Positions 26,654 to 38,162 of a stretch of 63,917 nucleotides of DNA are shown piece by piece; positions within the stretch are counted from its first letter, which is position 1, and every line of letters begins with the position of its first letter. The DNA comes from Cyclobacteriaceae bacterium (lineage in GTDB: Bacteria; Bacteroidota; Bacteroidia; Cytophagales; Cyclobacteriaceae). The translations under genes were made by a program, and so were the position numbers. The stretch covers positions 1-63,917 of the forward strand of contig JAAUQL010000021.1 in assembly GCA_012033595.1 (NCBI GenBank), in the 5' to 3' direction. Below the pieces are notes generated by a model. The model made no database searches and was not told the DNA's origin. It saw only the letters and a list, made by a program, of their open reading frames with translations.

Positions 26654-29600
26654 TTAAATGTTGTTTTTCAATTCCCTTATTATTTTAGGATATGATTTGA
26701 GCACATCATTCATACTATCAATATCGAAATTTTTGGCATGCATTACCAATACATCGCTAAATGACTGTAGTAAACGCATTTTGTACTCCATTCCCAGTTG
26801 CTTAATGTTTTGCGCAAAATTTTCTATTTCCGTGAAAGATGAAGTTTTGAGCATGGATTCCCAGCTTTTGTAATGCTCTCCTTCCAATAGTGCAATCACT
26901 TTTGTCAATGTTTCCGGGTCGAGCAATTCGCCTCCTATCGGCTTGGTTACCTGACTTTTTTCTTCTTGACTATCTACCAACAATCCGCTGACCAATGTGA
27001 CAAGCTCGTGCAAATTGATGGGCTTGGTAAGTATGGCCGCAAAGCCCATTGCTCCAATGGAGGCCGTGTCGGGCAAGGATGTGATGGCGATACGCGGAAT
27101 GTGGCCTAAGCCATGTTCTTTGAGCAGGTTCACATGAGTTTGAGCAAGGCTGGTATTGCTTATTTCCATCAATATGAGTGCTTCGTTGCCGGTTAAAATG
27201 GGAATAAGATTGTCGAGTGTTTCCCCTTCCAGCACAATGCCTTCTGAGTGGTAAAACACTTCCTTGATCAACTCCCGGTTCGATTTCTCTTCGTCCAGCA
27301 GCACGATCACTTTGTCTCTGAGAACGGAATGCTCTAATCGGATGCTTTTATCTACCAGGGCAAAATCAAACCCGGGTTGGTCAGATACTGCAACCCTTTT
27401 TAATAGCACTTCAAACCGACTACCTTTGTTAGGCTGGCTTAGTAATTTTATTTCTCCATTGAAAAGTCCCACCAATCGTTTGGTAATAGCCAGACCCAGA
27501 CCGGTACCCTGGTACTTTTTCTTATCCTGGTCATCTTGTTGTCTGAACGATTCGAAAATAGACTCCTGCAAGTGAAGCGGTATCCCGATTCCGGTGTCTT
27601 CTACGGCTATCATCAGGTCGATTTCATTGCTGTAGGTTGGCGATGCAATTTGGCTCACTTCCACCTTGATGATGCCATTTTCGGTAAATTTGATGGCATT
27701 GTCGATGAGGTTGAGCAAAATTTGCTTGATGCGCAGTTCGTCGAGCATCAACGAGCCAGGCAGACTCTTATCGACAGAAAAGGAATAATCGAGACCTTTT
27801 TCCAATGCTTTGAGAGAAAAGATGTGTTTCACTTCGTCAATCACCAGGTGAAGGTTGGTCGGCGAAGGATTGATGCGCATTTTGTCGGCTTCGATTTTGG
27901 ATAGGTCGAGAATATCGTTGAGCAAATTGAGCAACGTTTTGCCACTCGATTTTATCGAATTGAGATAGCCTTTGAGCACCGGATCCTGAATGCGGGCGTA
28001 CAAAAGGTCGCTAAATCCCAGCACGGCATTCATAGGGGTGCGTATCTCGTGGCTGACATTGGCAAGAAAGGCACTCTTGGATTGGTTGGCTTTTTCGGCT
28101 TCTTCTTTGGCTTTTTTTAGTTCTTCCTCGCCGATCTTGTTGCTGGTAATGTCTGTGATGACCGCGGCATATCTTACGGGGTTGTTGTCTTCGTCGTACA
28201 CGGTATTTTCACGGTACCATATCCATTTGAGCTCGCCTGTTTTGAGCACCACCCTAAACTGCAAATCGAGTGATGCTCGTTTTCCCTTGCGGTAATTATT
28301 CAGTTCGGGTATCACCCAGGGCTTATCATCGGGGTGTACCAGTTTCATAGCTTTTAGCGGAAACCTGGCATAGGTCTCCGGGCTTATGCCGAGGATGGTT
28401 TTCAGATTGGGGCTGGCGTAGAGTATGTTATTGTTGACACCGATCAGGATCAGGGCATCCTGGGTGCGCTCGGCCAGCTCCCGAAATTTTTCTTCACTTT
28501 CTTTAAGAGCCCGCTCAGCAACTACACTATCGGTAATGTCTCTGATAATGGCGATCACCTCGTTTTCTTTGCTCAGCCGCAATCGGGTTTCGTGATAAAA
28601 AAATGTACCATTCACCTCCATCTCATAATTGTACGACTGCATTTCGTTGGTCTGCACGGCCTTTTGCAGGTGGGAGTAAAATTTTTTGCTCAGCTCACCG
28701 GGAAATACGGATTCAAACGATTTGCCGATAAAACGCTCAGGAGGAATCAGCAGTCTGCCGCTGTCTTCTGTATATACATCTTTGAATATGCCTTCGCTGG
28801 TAAAGACGAAAATAATGTCCGGGATAATTTTCAGCAGTGCTTTTTGGTGCATTTCGCTGGCTTTCAGAGCTTTTTCCGAAGCCACTCGTTCTGTTATGTC
28901 GGTAGTGAGCGAAATCACCGAATGTACATGTCCGTCTTTGTGAAGGATGGGAAAGATAATCTCATTGATGGTGATAACGTCGCCCCTTGTATGCCATCGA
29001 TTAGCCAAATCCCTGAAATCTACTTCGAGTTCATGGTTCAGGGTGATTTTTTTTCATAGACCTGACGGTACAGCTTGTCGGAGCCGGTTTTAATGGCCAA
29101 TGGATCCGAAAGAATATTAAACACCCCTTTGCCTACTTCTTTGTCTTTGACCCCAAGCAGCTTTCGCTGTGTCTCGTTGATGCGTGCGGTATAGCCTTTT
29201 TCGTCAAATATGTGCAAGCCTATGGGCAGGTTGTCGATGATGCTGTCGAGGTACCGTTTGCTTTGGTCCAGCGCCAGGCTGGCTTCTTTCTTTTGGGTAA
29301 TGTCCTGTATGGCACCGATCACCCGGTAGCTTTCATTTTCGGCAAAGTCATCGATTAGTTTCACTTTGTCAGAAACCCACCTGAAACTGCCATCGCTGGA
29401 AAATACGCGGTATTCCAGGGTTAATTTTTTTTCTGCAGGCAGCCTGAGTATGGCCGGGGAAATGATATTTTTAAAGTCTTCTTCCAACACCCTTGAATAC
29501 CATCCATATTCCATTTTGTTAATGTGTTCAATGGTATACGAGGTCAGTTTTTCCAGCGCGCCACTGGCCCATTCCAGTACAAGCGAGCGATGGCTGATGG

Positions 29601-31718
29601 TAGCCGAATACACAAAATCATTGGTGAGCTCTGAAATGATCCTATGTCGCTCTTCACTTATTTTGAGGGCTTCCTGGGCCACCTTTTCCTGGGTAATATT
29701 TTCTTTAATGGCCAGGTAATGGGTTATTTTTTTTGAGTCGTCGAAGATGGGCGATATCACGGCGCGCTCCCAGTAATAATCTCCGTTTTTAGTTTTATTC
29801 CTAAAAATGCCACGCCACGTCTTGCCCAAAGCAATGGTTTTCCAGAGGTTGGTATAGTATTCTTTCGGATGAAAGTCGGTTTTGAGAATCCTGGGGTTGT
29901 TGCCTATAGCTTCGGCAACGGTATAGCCGGTCACTTCGCAAAATGACTTGTTCACATACTCTATATTTCCCCGATGGTCGGTGATCACTATGCTCGATGG
30001 ACTCTGGTTGATGGCCGTGTTGAGCTTCCGGATTTCCTGCTCGTTTTGCTTGCGTTCGGTAATGTCTCTAAAGGCCGATACACGCAGATTTTCACCGTTG
30101 TATTCCACCATCCGGTTTTCGATTTCTACAGGAATTTTTTTGCCATTTTTGGTTATTCCCCAGGCTTCATAGGCGTGCAGGTCATTGTTTTTGATTTTCG
30201 ATTTTACCAGCTCTATCGATTGGTCATCGGCAAGCAATTGGATGATATTGTTGCCGATCAGCTCTTCGCGGGTATAGCCAGACATACTCAGCAAGCGCTC
30301 GTTGCAGTCGGTTGCTATCCCGTTTTGGTGCAGCAATATGCCTTCCATAGAGAGATCAGAGAGTTTGCGGTACCTGTCCTCACTTTCTTGCAGTGCCTTT
30401 TCGGCTTCTTTTTCGCGGGTTATATTTTCGGCTATGCCAATAAGCGATTCGGGCTTGCCTTGTTCACGGCTGTATGCCGATACATTCAGCTTCACCCATA
30501 CTATGCTTCCACCCTTTTTTATATATCTTTTTTCGATGAGATAAAAGGGGATTTTTCCATTCAGCAAGTCAGAGAGCAAAGGCAATTCTTTGCGCAGGTC
30601 GTCGGGGTGGGTAAAAACCCTGAAACTCAGATTTTTCAATTCATTTTCTGAATAGCCTAACATCTGCGAAAATGCCGGGTTAAATGATTTCAGCGTACCT
30701 TCCTTGGTGGCCAGTACCAAACCGATGTTGCTATTTTCGAATATGCGTCTTAGCCGCCCGTCGCTGATATCCCTTTTCTTTTCTTCGATTTTTATTTCCA
30801 GAAAAGTAGTAACCGGAGAATGGTAGATTTGATCAAGGCTATTTCTTCCTCCGACCACAGAGACTTGCCACGACAAATGGAAAGCATGATAAAACCCCAA
30901 AAATTTCCCTTGATGATAATGGGCAATAGCAACAATTTTTCTATGCCATGAGTCTTGAGCAATGGCTTTTCGGTATTGGGAAATTCGTCGATTTTGCCGG
31001 TAATCAGCCTTCCGGCACTTAGCTCCTGTTGCCAGCGCATGTAGTTGGGTTGGTAAGGCAGCAGGTTGAAAATGGGGTTTATCTCCTGCACTGCCATGCC
31101 GGGGTTGGTATAGCTGTAGCTTTCGGACATCAATAGCCGCTCCTGATAGTCCAATTTGTTTTCGAACAAGGTCACTTTGCAGGCTTCCGAAACATTGCCA
31201 ATCAGTTCCAAAATGTCATTCATCTTGTTTTCTGCTTCAGGTTTTCCCAACAGCAGATTCTGTATCTTTATGATCGCCTCCAAATATTTTTCCTGAAGCC
31301 TCAGGGCAGGCTTTTTGGCCAGGTCCAGTTTGTGCAGTAAGGCATCCAATTGATACAAAAATTCTTTTTTGTCCAGCGATTTTGACAACACGCGTACAAA
31401 GGCATTACTTTCCCTTATCGGGGTGGGGATCGGTTTGTGGAATTTGGTGAAATACAGTATTTCAGATTGCGACGCCTTAGCCAAGGTCAGGATACTGTCC
31501 AAGGTTGAGTGGTCGGGCTCCTGGTCGAAGTCTTCATCTAAGATGTACACACCACGTTCGTGAAAGGAGGTGGTATATTGATGGAATAAAAGCGGATTTT
31601 CGTATAGAACTACGTCGCAGGCAGGGCGGTATTTGTTGATCCATTTTGTTGTTCCACGATAAAAATATTTATTGCCGGACAACACCATTGCTTTAAATGC
31701 CTTTTTATCAACCTCCAT
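26654..31718 (-). CDS. Giant multi-PAS hybrid histidine kinase (two apparent frameshifts)
   Basis: Read as one locus this encodes about 1688 residues. The frame breaks at 30813-30814 (one G missing) and at 29047-29054 (one A missing); restoring both joins three frames cleanly. Order: a receiver-like N-terminal region; a GAF domain (HGIEKLLLLPIIIKGNFWGF); seven PAS domains (for example IFENSNIGLVLATKEGTLKS, AINQSPSSIVITDHRGNIEY, LAERTQDALILIGVNNNILY); HisKA (FLANVSHEIRTPMNAVLGFS); HATPase (LNLIDNAIKFT, VEDTGIGIP, GTGLGLAIT); a receiver-like domain with Glu in place of the acceptor Asp (ALILMEISN); and a helical tail. No membrane helix is seen, so it is probably a cytoplasmic sensor. Confidence 0.82.
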
Positions 31719-32067
31719 ACGTTTTTAAAACAATTCCCAAAAAAGCTATCGGTTTTAAAGATAGGAAAACAATTAAATAAAAAAAGGGGTGGGCTGTCTG
31801 GTGCATATATTATTTGGTTTTGTTTGAAATGTTCAACTTATTTTTAAGGCAGAGATTGCCTATCATTCGGTTAAAAACCATAGCCTGACGTTTGTTGCCG
31901 TGCAAGAAAATGCCACGGCAAACCTTTCAATAAGAGAATAACCCTGCACATATTTCCGGGCATTGCCGGAGGGTCCGGAGGTTACAGTTTTGCTCTTTCA
32001 TACATATAATGTTGGCTGATGTTATTACTTTTGCAGCCACGATTTCTTCACCAAAGTTGCAACGGAT
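31719..32067. other. Intergenic, divergent promoters
   Basis: The region separates the giant kinase gene from porV. It holds a short hairpin (ttgccgtg at 31895-31902 with cacggcaa at 31914-31921) and a TACTTTTG box at 32026-32033 that fits a Bacteroidetes -7 element for the porV-like gene. No coding sequence is seen. Confidence 0.5.
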
Positions 32068-33141
32068 TTGAGGCGCGTTTTATTCATTATTTGTACTTTG
32101 TATGCCTACAGCTCGGCTGCTCAGCTATCCACTCCCAAGTATAGCAATGAGTTTTTGTCGATAGGAGTAGGGGCACGTGCATTGGGCATGGGCAATAGTG
32201 TGGTGTCGCACGTTGGCGATGGTACCGCTGCCTATTGGAACCCCTCGGGGCTGCTCAACATCAAGGATAAATATGAGGCCACCCTCATGCACTCCGAATA
32301 TTTTGCAGGTATAGCCAGCTATGACTTTATTGGCCTGGCCATGCCCGTCGATACCCTTAGCCATATTGCTTTGTCGGTCATCCGATTTGGCATAGACGAC
32401 ATACCCGACACCAGGTTTTTGTACGATGCCAATGGAGCCATCAATTATGATAATATCCGTTTTTTCTCTGCTGCCGACTATGCCTTTATGTTTTCATATG
32501 CTCGAAAAATCCCGGCGCTGGGGGGGCTCGGCGTAGGAGCCAATTTTAAGGTGGTACACCGCAAGGTTGGCGACTTTGCTCATGCCTGGGGTTTTGGCCT
32601 GGACATAGGCGCTCAAAAGAAAATGGGCAGGTGGCAGTTTGGCCTTATGCTTCGCGATATTACCGGCACCTTCAACGCATGGTCGCACAATGCCGAATTG
32701 GTCGAAGATGTGTATGCCCTTACGGGAAATGAGATTCCGGTGTCTTCGCTCGAAGTCACGCTGCCAAGGGCGATATTGGCAATTTCACATCATTTTCAGC
32801 TTATGGATCAACTTGGCCTTTTGGCATCGGCAGACCTGGAAATGACCTTCGATGGCAAGCGCAATGTAGCCATCAAATCTGATCTGGCTTCCATTTCGCC
32901 TATGCTTGGGCTAGAGCTCGACTATGGACAGGTCGCCTTTTTGCGATTGGGGGCGGGCAAATTTCAGCAAATCAAAGATTTTAACAACACGACCATTACT
33001 TCCTGGCAGCCCAACTTTGGCATCGGTGTGAAGCTAAAGTCATTTAGAATGGACTATGCCATGACAGATTTTAGTGATAATGCCGCCACATTATATTCAC
33101 ATGTGTTTTCGTTGGCAATGGGTATAAACGATAAAAAATAA
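32068..33141 (+). CDS. PorV/PorQ-family outer-membrane protein
   Basis: A 357-residue beta-barrel protein of the PorV/PorQ group of the type IX secretion system, which shuttles or holds cargo at the outer membrane. Marks are the signal peptide RRVLFIICTLYAYSSAA, the family start FLSIGVGARALGMGNSVVSH, and AAYWNPSGLLNI. The start is a TTG, since no ATG lies in frame upstream of the signal peptide, and a -7 box at 32026-32033 places the transcript start just before it. Its stop overlaps the start of the PorU2-like gene (TAATG), so the pair is coupled. Confidence 0.82.
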   Translation: MRRVLFIICTLYAYSSAAQLSTPKYSNEFLSIGVGARALGMGNSVVSHVGDGTAAYWNPSGLLNIKDKYEATLMHSEYFAGIASYDFIGLAMPVDTLSHIALSVIRFGIDDIPDTRFLYDANGAINYDNIRFFSAADYAFMFSYARKIPALGGLGVGANFKVVHRKVGDFAHAWGFGLDIGAQKKMGRWQFGLMLRDITGTFNAWSHNAELVEDVYALTGNEIPVSSLEVTLPRAILAISHHFQLMDQLGLLASADLEMTFDGKRNVAIKSDLASISPMLGLELDYGQVAFLRLGAGKFQQIKDFNNTTITSWQPNFGIGVKLKSFRMDYAMTDFSDNAATLYSHVFSLAMGINDKK

Positions 33142-36100
33142 TGGGGATGAAAAAGGTAATACTACTTATGCTGGTATTGGTCATGGGGCAGATCAGTGTA
33201 GCTCAACCCTATGGAAACGAATGGATAGATTTTACCCAAAAGTACTTTAAACTTTCTACGGCTCAGGATGGCCTCTACCGTGTCAGCTACACTGAACTGG
33301 CGGCGGCGGGATTTCCTGTGGCAACCGTAGATCCACGAAAAATGAAGCTGTATTTTCGGGGCGTGGAGCAATCTATTTTGGTTTCCGGCCAAAACGATGC
33401 ACGCTTCGATCCTGGCGATTATATCGATTTTTACGGAAGAAGAAACGATGGCACGCTCGACAAGGCATTGTACGTGACCCCGCAAGCACACAAAAACCGG
33501 TTTTATAATTTTTACTCCGATACCACAGCTTTTTTTCTCACCTGGAGCCTGACCGAAAATGGAAAGCGCTTTGTTCCTTTCAGGGAAAACAATATCCTCA
33601 ACCTGCCTGCGGAGCCATATCATCTCAATGAAATCCTCCAATTGCAAAGTGCAAATTTTACCATAGGTCTGCACTATCCGATTGGGCAGGCCAATGCCGA
33701 AACGTATCTTTCGGGGTTCGACTACGGAGAAGGCTGGACGGGAGCTGCATTTGCCCAGGGCCAATCGCGCGACCTGGTGTTCGGCGGACTCAGTGGGGTG
33801 GTAAAGTCAGGCCCAAAGCCCATGCTGGAAATTTTGCTCGTCGGAGGCAATAGCTGGACGCATACCGCCAATATCGCCGTAGGATCAGGGACAGGGACTT
33901 TGCGCAGTGTGGGCGAAGTCACATTTAATAATTATTACGACACCATTGTGGTCAAAACTTTGGAGTGGAGCGATTTTACCGGTGACAAACTGACCTGCCG
34001 GGTGAGCATCCCCAATCTGGGGGTTTCAGATCGAATGTCCATAGCGTTTGCCAGACTGGTGTTTGCCGATGTTTGGGATCAAAAGTCGGCAGATCAAAAA
34101 ATATTCCGTACCAACGGAACCGCCTCCAACAGGTCGTACATCGATATCAAAAATGTACCAGCGGGATCAGTATTGCTCGATATCACCAACACAGGGCAAA
34201 TAGTGGAAATTGGGTACAACACAGTGGCAACGGGGGTCAATGCCATTATCCAAAATGACCTACAGGGCCGCACCCTGATATCTAGCTCAAGACGCATACA
34301 GGTGCCGAAAATAGAAGCCGTTTCCATGCGAAATCTGGGAGCAAGGCCGTCCGATTTTCTCATTGTCACCCACAAAACTTTGCGCAAGGCAACATCAACA
34401 TACAGCGATGTCCCCAAGGCCTATGGCGCATACAGGGCTTCGCCTGCAGGCGGGCAATATGATACCCTGGTGGTCAATGTCGATCAGTTGTACAATATGT
34501 TCAGCTATGGTGAGTACTCTTCGCTTGCGATTTACCGCTTTTGCAGGTTTATGGCCGCCACCGGCAATCCGGCGTACTTGTTCATAATGGGCAAAGGCCT
34601 TACCGGAAATTATTTGTCAGGCTTCAGAAATGGAACCAGTGTCAGTCGCGACCTCATCCCCAGCGCAGGCTTTCCGGGCACGGATATTCTATACACTGCG
34701 GGGCTAAAAGGGTCGAGCCATGAAGCGGGCTTTCCGGTAGGAAGGGTCTCGGCAGAGTCGGCTGCGGTATTGGAGGCATACCTGGATAAAGTAAAGCAAA
34801 TGGAAGCCACCCCTCACAATGCGCTATGGCGCAAAGAACTGGTGCACCTGAGCGGAGGTACGGATCAGGCTCAGCACGATATGTTCAAGCGCTTTGTAAA
34901 CGGATTTAAGGCAGTGGCCGAAGGAGAATTGCTCGGTGGTGAAGTGAATACCATAAGCAAAAAAACAAATGGTGCTACAGAGTTGATCAATATAGCCGAA
35001 TACGTAAATGCCGGTAAAATGCTGGTTACGTTTTTTGGGCATTCGGCGGCCTTTTCTCCCGATATCGAAGTGGGTATGGTGTCTAACGATGGCCTGGGCT
35101 ATCACAACGAAGGGAAATACCCTATTCTGATCGTAAATGGATGCAATGCCGGCGATATGTACAATACTGGCTATGGGTTTGGCGAAGACTGGATCGGCAC
35201 GCCAAAAAGAGGGGCAATAGGCTTTGTGGCACACACCGGAGCAGGCTACACTTTACGCCTCAAAAAATATACTGACATCGTGTATGAAGTAGCCTTAACA
35301 GATTCTCTCTATCTTGACAAGGGCTTTGGCGATATCCTCAAGGAAGCAGGGCGGCGATACCTGCAAAGAAACTCCCTTAGTGCCCTGGACATTTCGCAGG
35401 TGCAGCAAATGTCGCTGCAGGGCGACCCGGCCATCAAGCTTTTTGGGGTTACCAAACCCGACTATGAAATTCACGCCGATCGAATATTCGCCAAATCGCT
35501 CGATGGCCAGCTCATCAATGCCTATTCACCTGCTTTTGGATTGGGTATCGTTGTACAAAATTTTGGGGTCACGCATAGCGACTCGCTGAAGATAAGCATG
35601 ACGAGAAAAGTAGTGGAAAGCGGTTCCACCGTCATTCTGGACACCCTCTACTTCAAGCCGGTGTTTTACAAAGATACCTTGTACTTCGAAGTGCCCGGCA
35701 TCGGAACAGATGGTTATGGCCTCAACCAGTTCACGATCAGGGTAGATCCGCTAAACGAAATAAAAGAACTCAGCGAAACAAACAACGAAACCACCTTCGA
35801 GTATTTTGTGCCACTGGGCGGCACCAGCAACTTATATCCGCACAATTATTCCATCGTAAATATAAACGAATTGAACCTGGTGGCTCAATCGCTCGATTTG
35901 CTTTCGCAAAACCGCAGCTATATCTTCGAAATGGACACCAGCACCGCTTTTGCCAGTCCGGCCAAACAGCAAGCTACTCTGCCGGGAAATGCACTGGCCA
36001 AATGGCAGGTTTCCTTGTTTGATCAAATACCCGCCAAAGATACCATGGTATATTACTGGCGCACCAAATTTGCCGATCCAAAACCCGACGAGCTCGACCT

Positions 36101-38162
36101 GTGGGCCACATCGTCTTTTACTTATATCCACAATGGAGTAAGCGGTTGGGCGATGAAGCATTTTCAGCAGTTCGATGGCAACGCCACCCATAATGTTTCC
36201 TTAAACCAAGGGAACCGTTCGTGGGAATTTGACACCTTCGAGACCAATATAGCTTTGAGAACCTTCGGCAGCGAAGATACCTTGTACAACTTTGAAAGTG
36301 TCACCTTGAGGGTCAACCAGACCGATTACATCTTCCCTACCAGGTTGTGTACCAATAACTCCATCAATATGATGGCTTTTGATCAATCTACCACCATCCC
36401 ATACCTGGCGCTGGGTACACCTTTTATCCTCGACAGAAAAAACTGCGGACGCATACCCCAGGTGATCAACAACATGTTGAAAAGCGAAATCGAATCGCAA
36501 CTCCATATAGAAAAATACATTGATGGCATGGGCGAAGGCGACTATGTGCTGTTGTTTTCTATTGGCAAAGTGACCTATCAGAGCTGGCCGGTAAGCACAC
36601 TGGCCAAATTGGCACTTATAGGCCTTAATGCTTCTGACATTCAGAGCCTTAGTGATGGCGAACCGCTCATTGTGTTTGGCAAAAAGGGTAGTGCTCCCGG
36701 CTCGGCCATAGTGGTAAAGGCCGATTATTCAAGCCCGGAGCCGCCAAAGCAGCAGGAGCTCATTTTTGAGCATAGCCTCAATGGACAAGCAGTCTCCGGT
36801 ACGGTGCGCAGCCCCAGAATTGGTCCGGCGGCATCATGGACTACCTTTAGCCAGCAAACCGCACTGAGCGAATTGCCACCCACTGATATCTACTCTTTTG
36901 ATATTTATGGCATTAGCAATACCAACAGCGAGACCTTGCTGTATGAAAATGTGCAGCAGCCTACACTCGACCTGAGCGGGGTCAATGTAAAAAACTATCC
37001 ATATTTGAGATTGGAAATGGATATGGCCGACGCGGTTCATCTAAGCCCTCCACAATTGCAAAATTGGTTTGTGCTTTATCAGGGTGTGCCCGAAGGGGTG
37101 CTTGTTTATAAGGCTGGTCAGGAAGTGGCAGGTATCGAAAAAGCAGAGGGTGAAACCATGCAGGTCGGTTTTGCTTTCGAAAATGTATCTGCCCTTGACT
37201 TCACAGATTCCATTGCGTTTGAATACCGACTGTATAACCACGACAGCCGCAAAGCATACACCGATACATTGAAGCTAAATCCGCTCAAAGCCCGGGAAAA
37301 GCACGACTTTTCCATTGCTCTACATACGCTGGGCAAAGGCGGAAAAAATGACCTTGAAGTATTTGCAAATCCTTATCTCCAGCCAGAACACACCTACAAC
37401 AATAATTTTCTGCGCCTGCCGGAATTCCTTACGGTAAATACCGACAAGACCAATCCCGTGCTTGAGGTCACAGTAGATGGTCAGTTTATAATGGATGGAG
37501 ATATCGTGTCGCCATCGCCTGCCATTGTGTTGCGGATGAAAGATGAAGAAGGCGCCCTGCCCAAAGAAGACACCCTGGGTGTAAACCTATATCTCAATCA
37601 AAAATGTGATGGCTGCACTTCTACCAGGGTTAGCTTTTCGTCGCCCAATGTAGTGTGGACACCGGCAAGTGACGACAATGACTTCAGGGTAGAATATCGC
37701 CCACAAAGCCTGGCAGATGGCATATACACCCTGCAAGCCGAGGCATCCGATGCCAGTGGCAATCCCTCGGGTACCAAGCCATATTCGGTCAATTTCGAAA
37801 TCATAAACGAATCGCAAATCACCAATTTCTTTCCTTACCCCAACCCATTTTCTACCCGAACCCATTTTGTGTTTACCCTTACGGGAAGTGAAATCCCGGA
37901 GGAAATCATCATTCAGATCATGACGGTGAACGGGACGGTAGTGCGGGAGATCACCCAGGACGAGATTGGCCCCATAAGGATAGGGAACAACAAGACCGAA
38001 TACGCATGGAACGGGCGTGACGAGTATGGCGACCAACTTGCCAACGGCGTTTATCTGTACAAGGTGAAACTGTACACCGGTGGCAAAGAAATGAAGCACC
38101 GCGCTACCTCGGCAGACCGGGCCTTTACCAATGGAATTGGAAAAATGTACCTTTTGCGCTAA
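33141..38162 (+). CDS. porU2: C25 (gingipain-fold) peptidase, PorU2-like T9SS sortase
   Basis: A 1673-residue exported protein with signal peptide KKVILLMLVLVMGQISVA. It has a peptidase C25 domain with the His-Cys dyad visible as LVTFFGHSAAF (about residue 632) and ILIVNGCNAGDMY (about 667). C-terminal to it are Ig-like modules and a FlgD-like end (FFPYPNPFSTRTHFVF, GRDEYGDQLANGVYLYKVKL). PorU cleaves sorting signals from T9SS cargo; the longer PorU2 type is less well defined. Coupling to the PorV-family gene supports a role in surface sorting. The alternative is a secreted gingipain-type protease. Confidence 0.8.
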   Translation: MGMKKVILLMLVLVMGQISVAQPYGNEWIDFTQKYFKLSTAQDGLYRVSYTELAAAGFPVATVDPRKMKLYFRGVEQSILVSGQNDARFDPGDYIDFYGRRNDGTLDKALYVTPQAHKNRFYNFYSDTTAFFLTWSLTENGKRFVPFRENNILNLPAEPYHLNEILQLQSANFTIGLHYPIGQANAETYLSGFDYGEGWTGAAFAQGQSRDLVFGGLSGVVKSGPKPMLEILLVGGNSWTHTANIAVGSGTGTLRSVGEVTFNNYYDTIVVKTLEWSDFTGDKLTCRVSIPNLGVSDRMSIAFARLVFADVWDQKSADQKIFRTNGTASNRSYIDIKNVPAGSVLLDITNTGQIVEIGYNTVATGVNAIIQNDLQGRTLISSSRRIQVPKIEAVSMRNLGARPSDFLIVTHKTLRKATSTYSDVPKAYGAYRASPAGGQYDTLVVNVDQLYNMFSYGEYSSLAIYRFCRFMAATGNPAYLFIMGKGLTGNYLSGFRNGTSVSRDLIPSAGFPGTDILYTAGLKGSSHEAGFPVGRVSAESAAVLEAYLDKVKQMEATPHNALWRKELVHLSGGTDQAQHDMFKRFVNGFKAVAEGELLGGEVNTISKKTNGATELINIAEYVNAGKMLVTFFGHSAAFSPDIEVGMVSNDGLGYHNEGKYPILIVNGCNAGDMYNTGYGFGEDWIGTPKRGAIGFVAHTGAGYTLRLKKYTDIVYEVALTDSLYLDKGFGDILKEAGRRYLQRNSLSALDISQVQQMSLQGDPAIKLFGVTKPDYEIHADRIFAKSLDGQLINAYSPAFGLGIVVQNFGVTHSDSLKISMTRKVVESGSTVILDTLYFKPVFYKDTLYFEVPGIGTDGYGLNQFTIRVDPLNEIKELSETNNETTFEYFVPLGGTSNLYPHNYSIVNINELNLVAQSLDLLSQNRSYIFEMDTSTAFASPAKQQATLPGNALAKWQVSLFDQIPAKDTMVYYWRTKFADPKPDELDLWATSSFTYIHNGVSGWAMKHFQQFDGNATHNVSLNQGNRSWEFDTFETNIALRTFGSEDTLYNFESVTLRVNQTDYIFPTRLCTNNSINMMAFDQSTTIPYLALGTPFILDRKNCGRIPQVINNMLKSEIESQLHIEKYIDGMGEGDYVLLFSIGKVTYQSWPVSTLAKLALIGLNASDIQSLSDGEPLIVFGKKGSAPGSAIVVKADYSSPEPPKQQELIFEHSLNGQAVSGTVRSPRIGPAASWTTFSQQTALSELPPTDIYSFDIYGISNTNSETLLYENVQQPTLDLSGVNVKNYPYLRLEMDMADAVHLSPPQLQNWFVLYQGVPEGVLVYKAGQEVAGIEKAEGETMQVGFAFENVSALDFTDSIAFEYRLYNHDSRKAYTDTLKLNPLKAREKHDFSIALHTLGKGGKNDLEVFANPYLQPEHTYNNNFLRLPEFLTVNTDKTNPVLEVTVDGQFIMDGDIVSPSPAIVLRMKDEEGALPKEDTLGVNLYLNQKCDGCTSTRVSFSSPNVVWTPASDDNDFRVEYRPQSLADGIYTLQAEASDASGNPSGTKPYSVNFEIINESQITNFFPYPNPFSTRTHFVFTLTGSEIPEEIIIQIMTVNGTVVREITQDEIGPIRIGNNKTEYAWNGRDEYGDQLANGVYLYKVKLYTGGKEMKHRATSADRAFTNGIGKMYLLR

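Noticed and set aside
26654-31718. Programmed frameshifting in the long kinase and other broken genes
   Set aside because: No slippery heptamer with a downstream structure is apparent, and the same one-base loss occurs in unrelated housekeeping genes; a sequence error explains all cases more simply.
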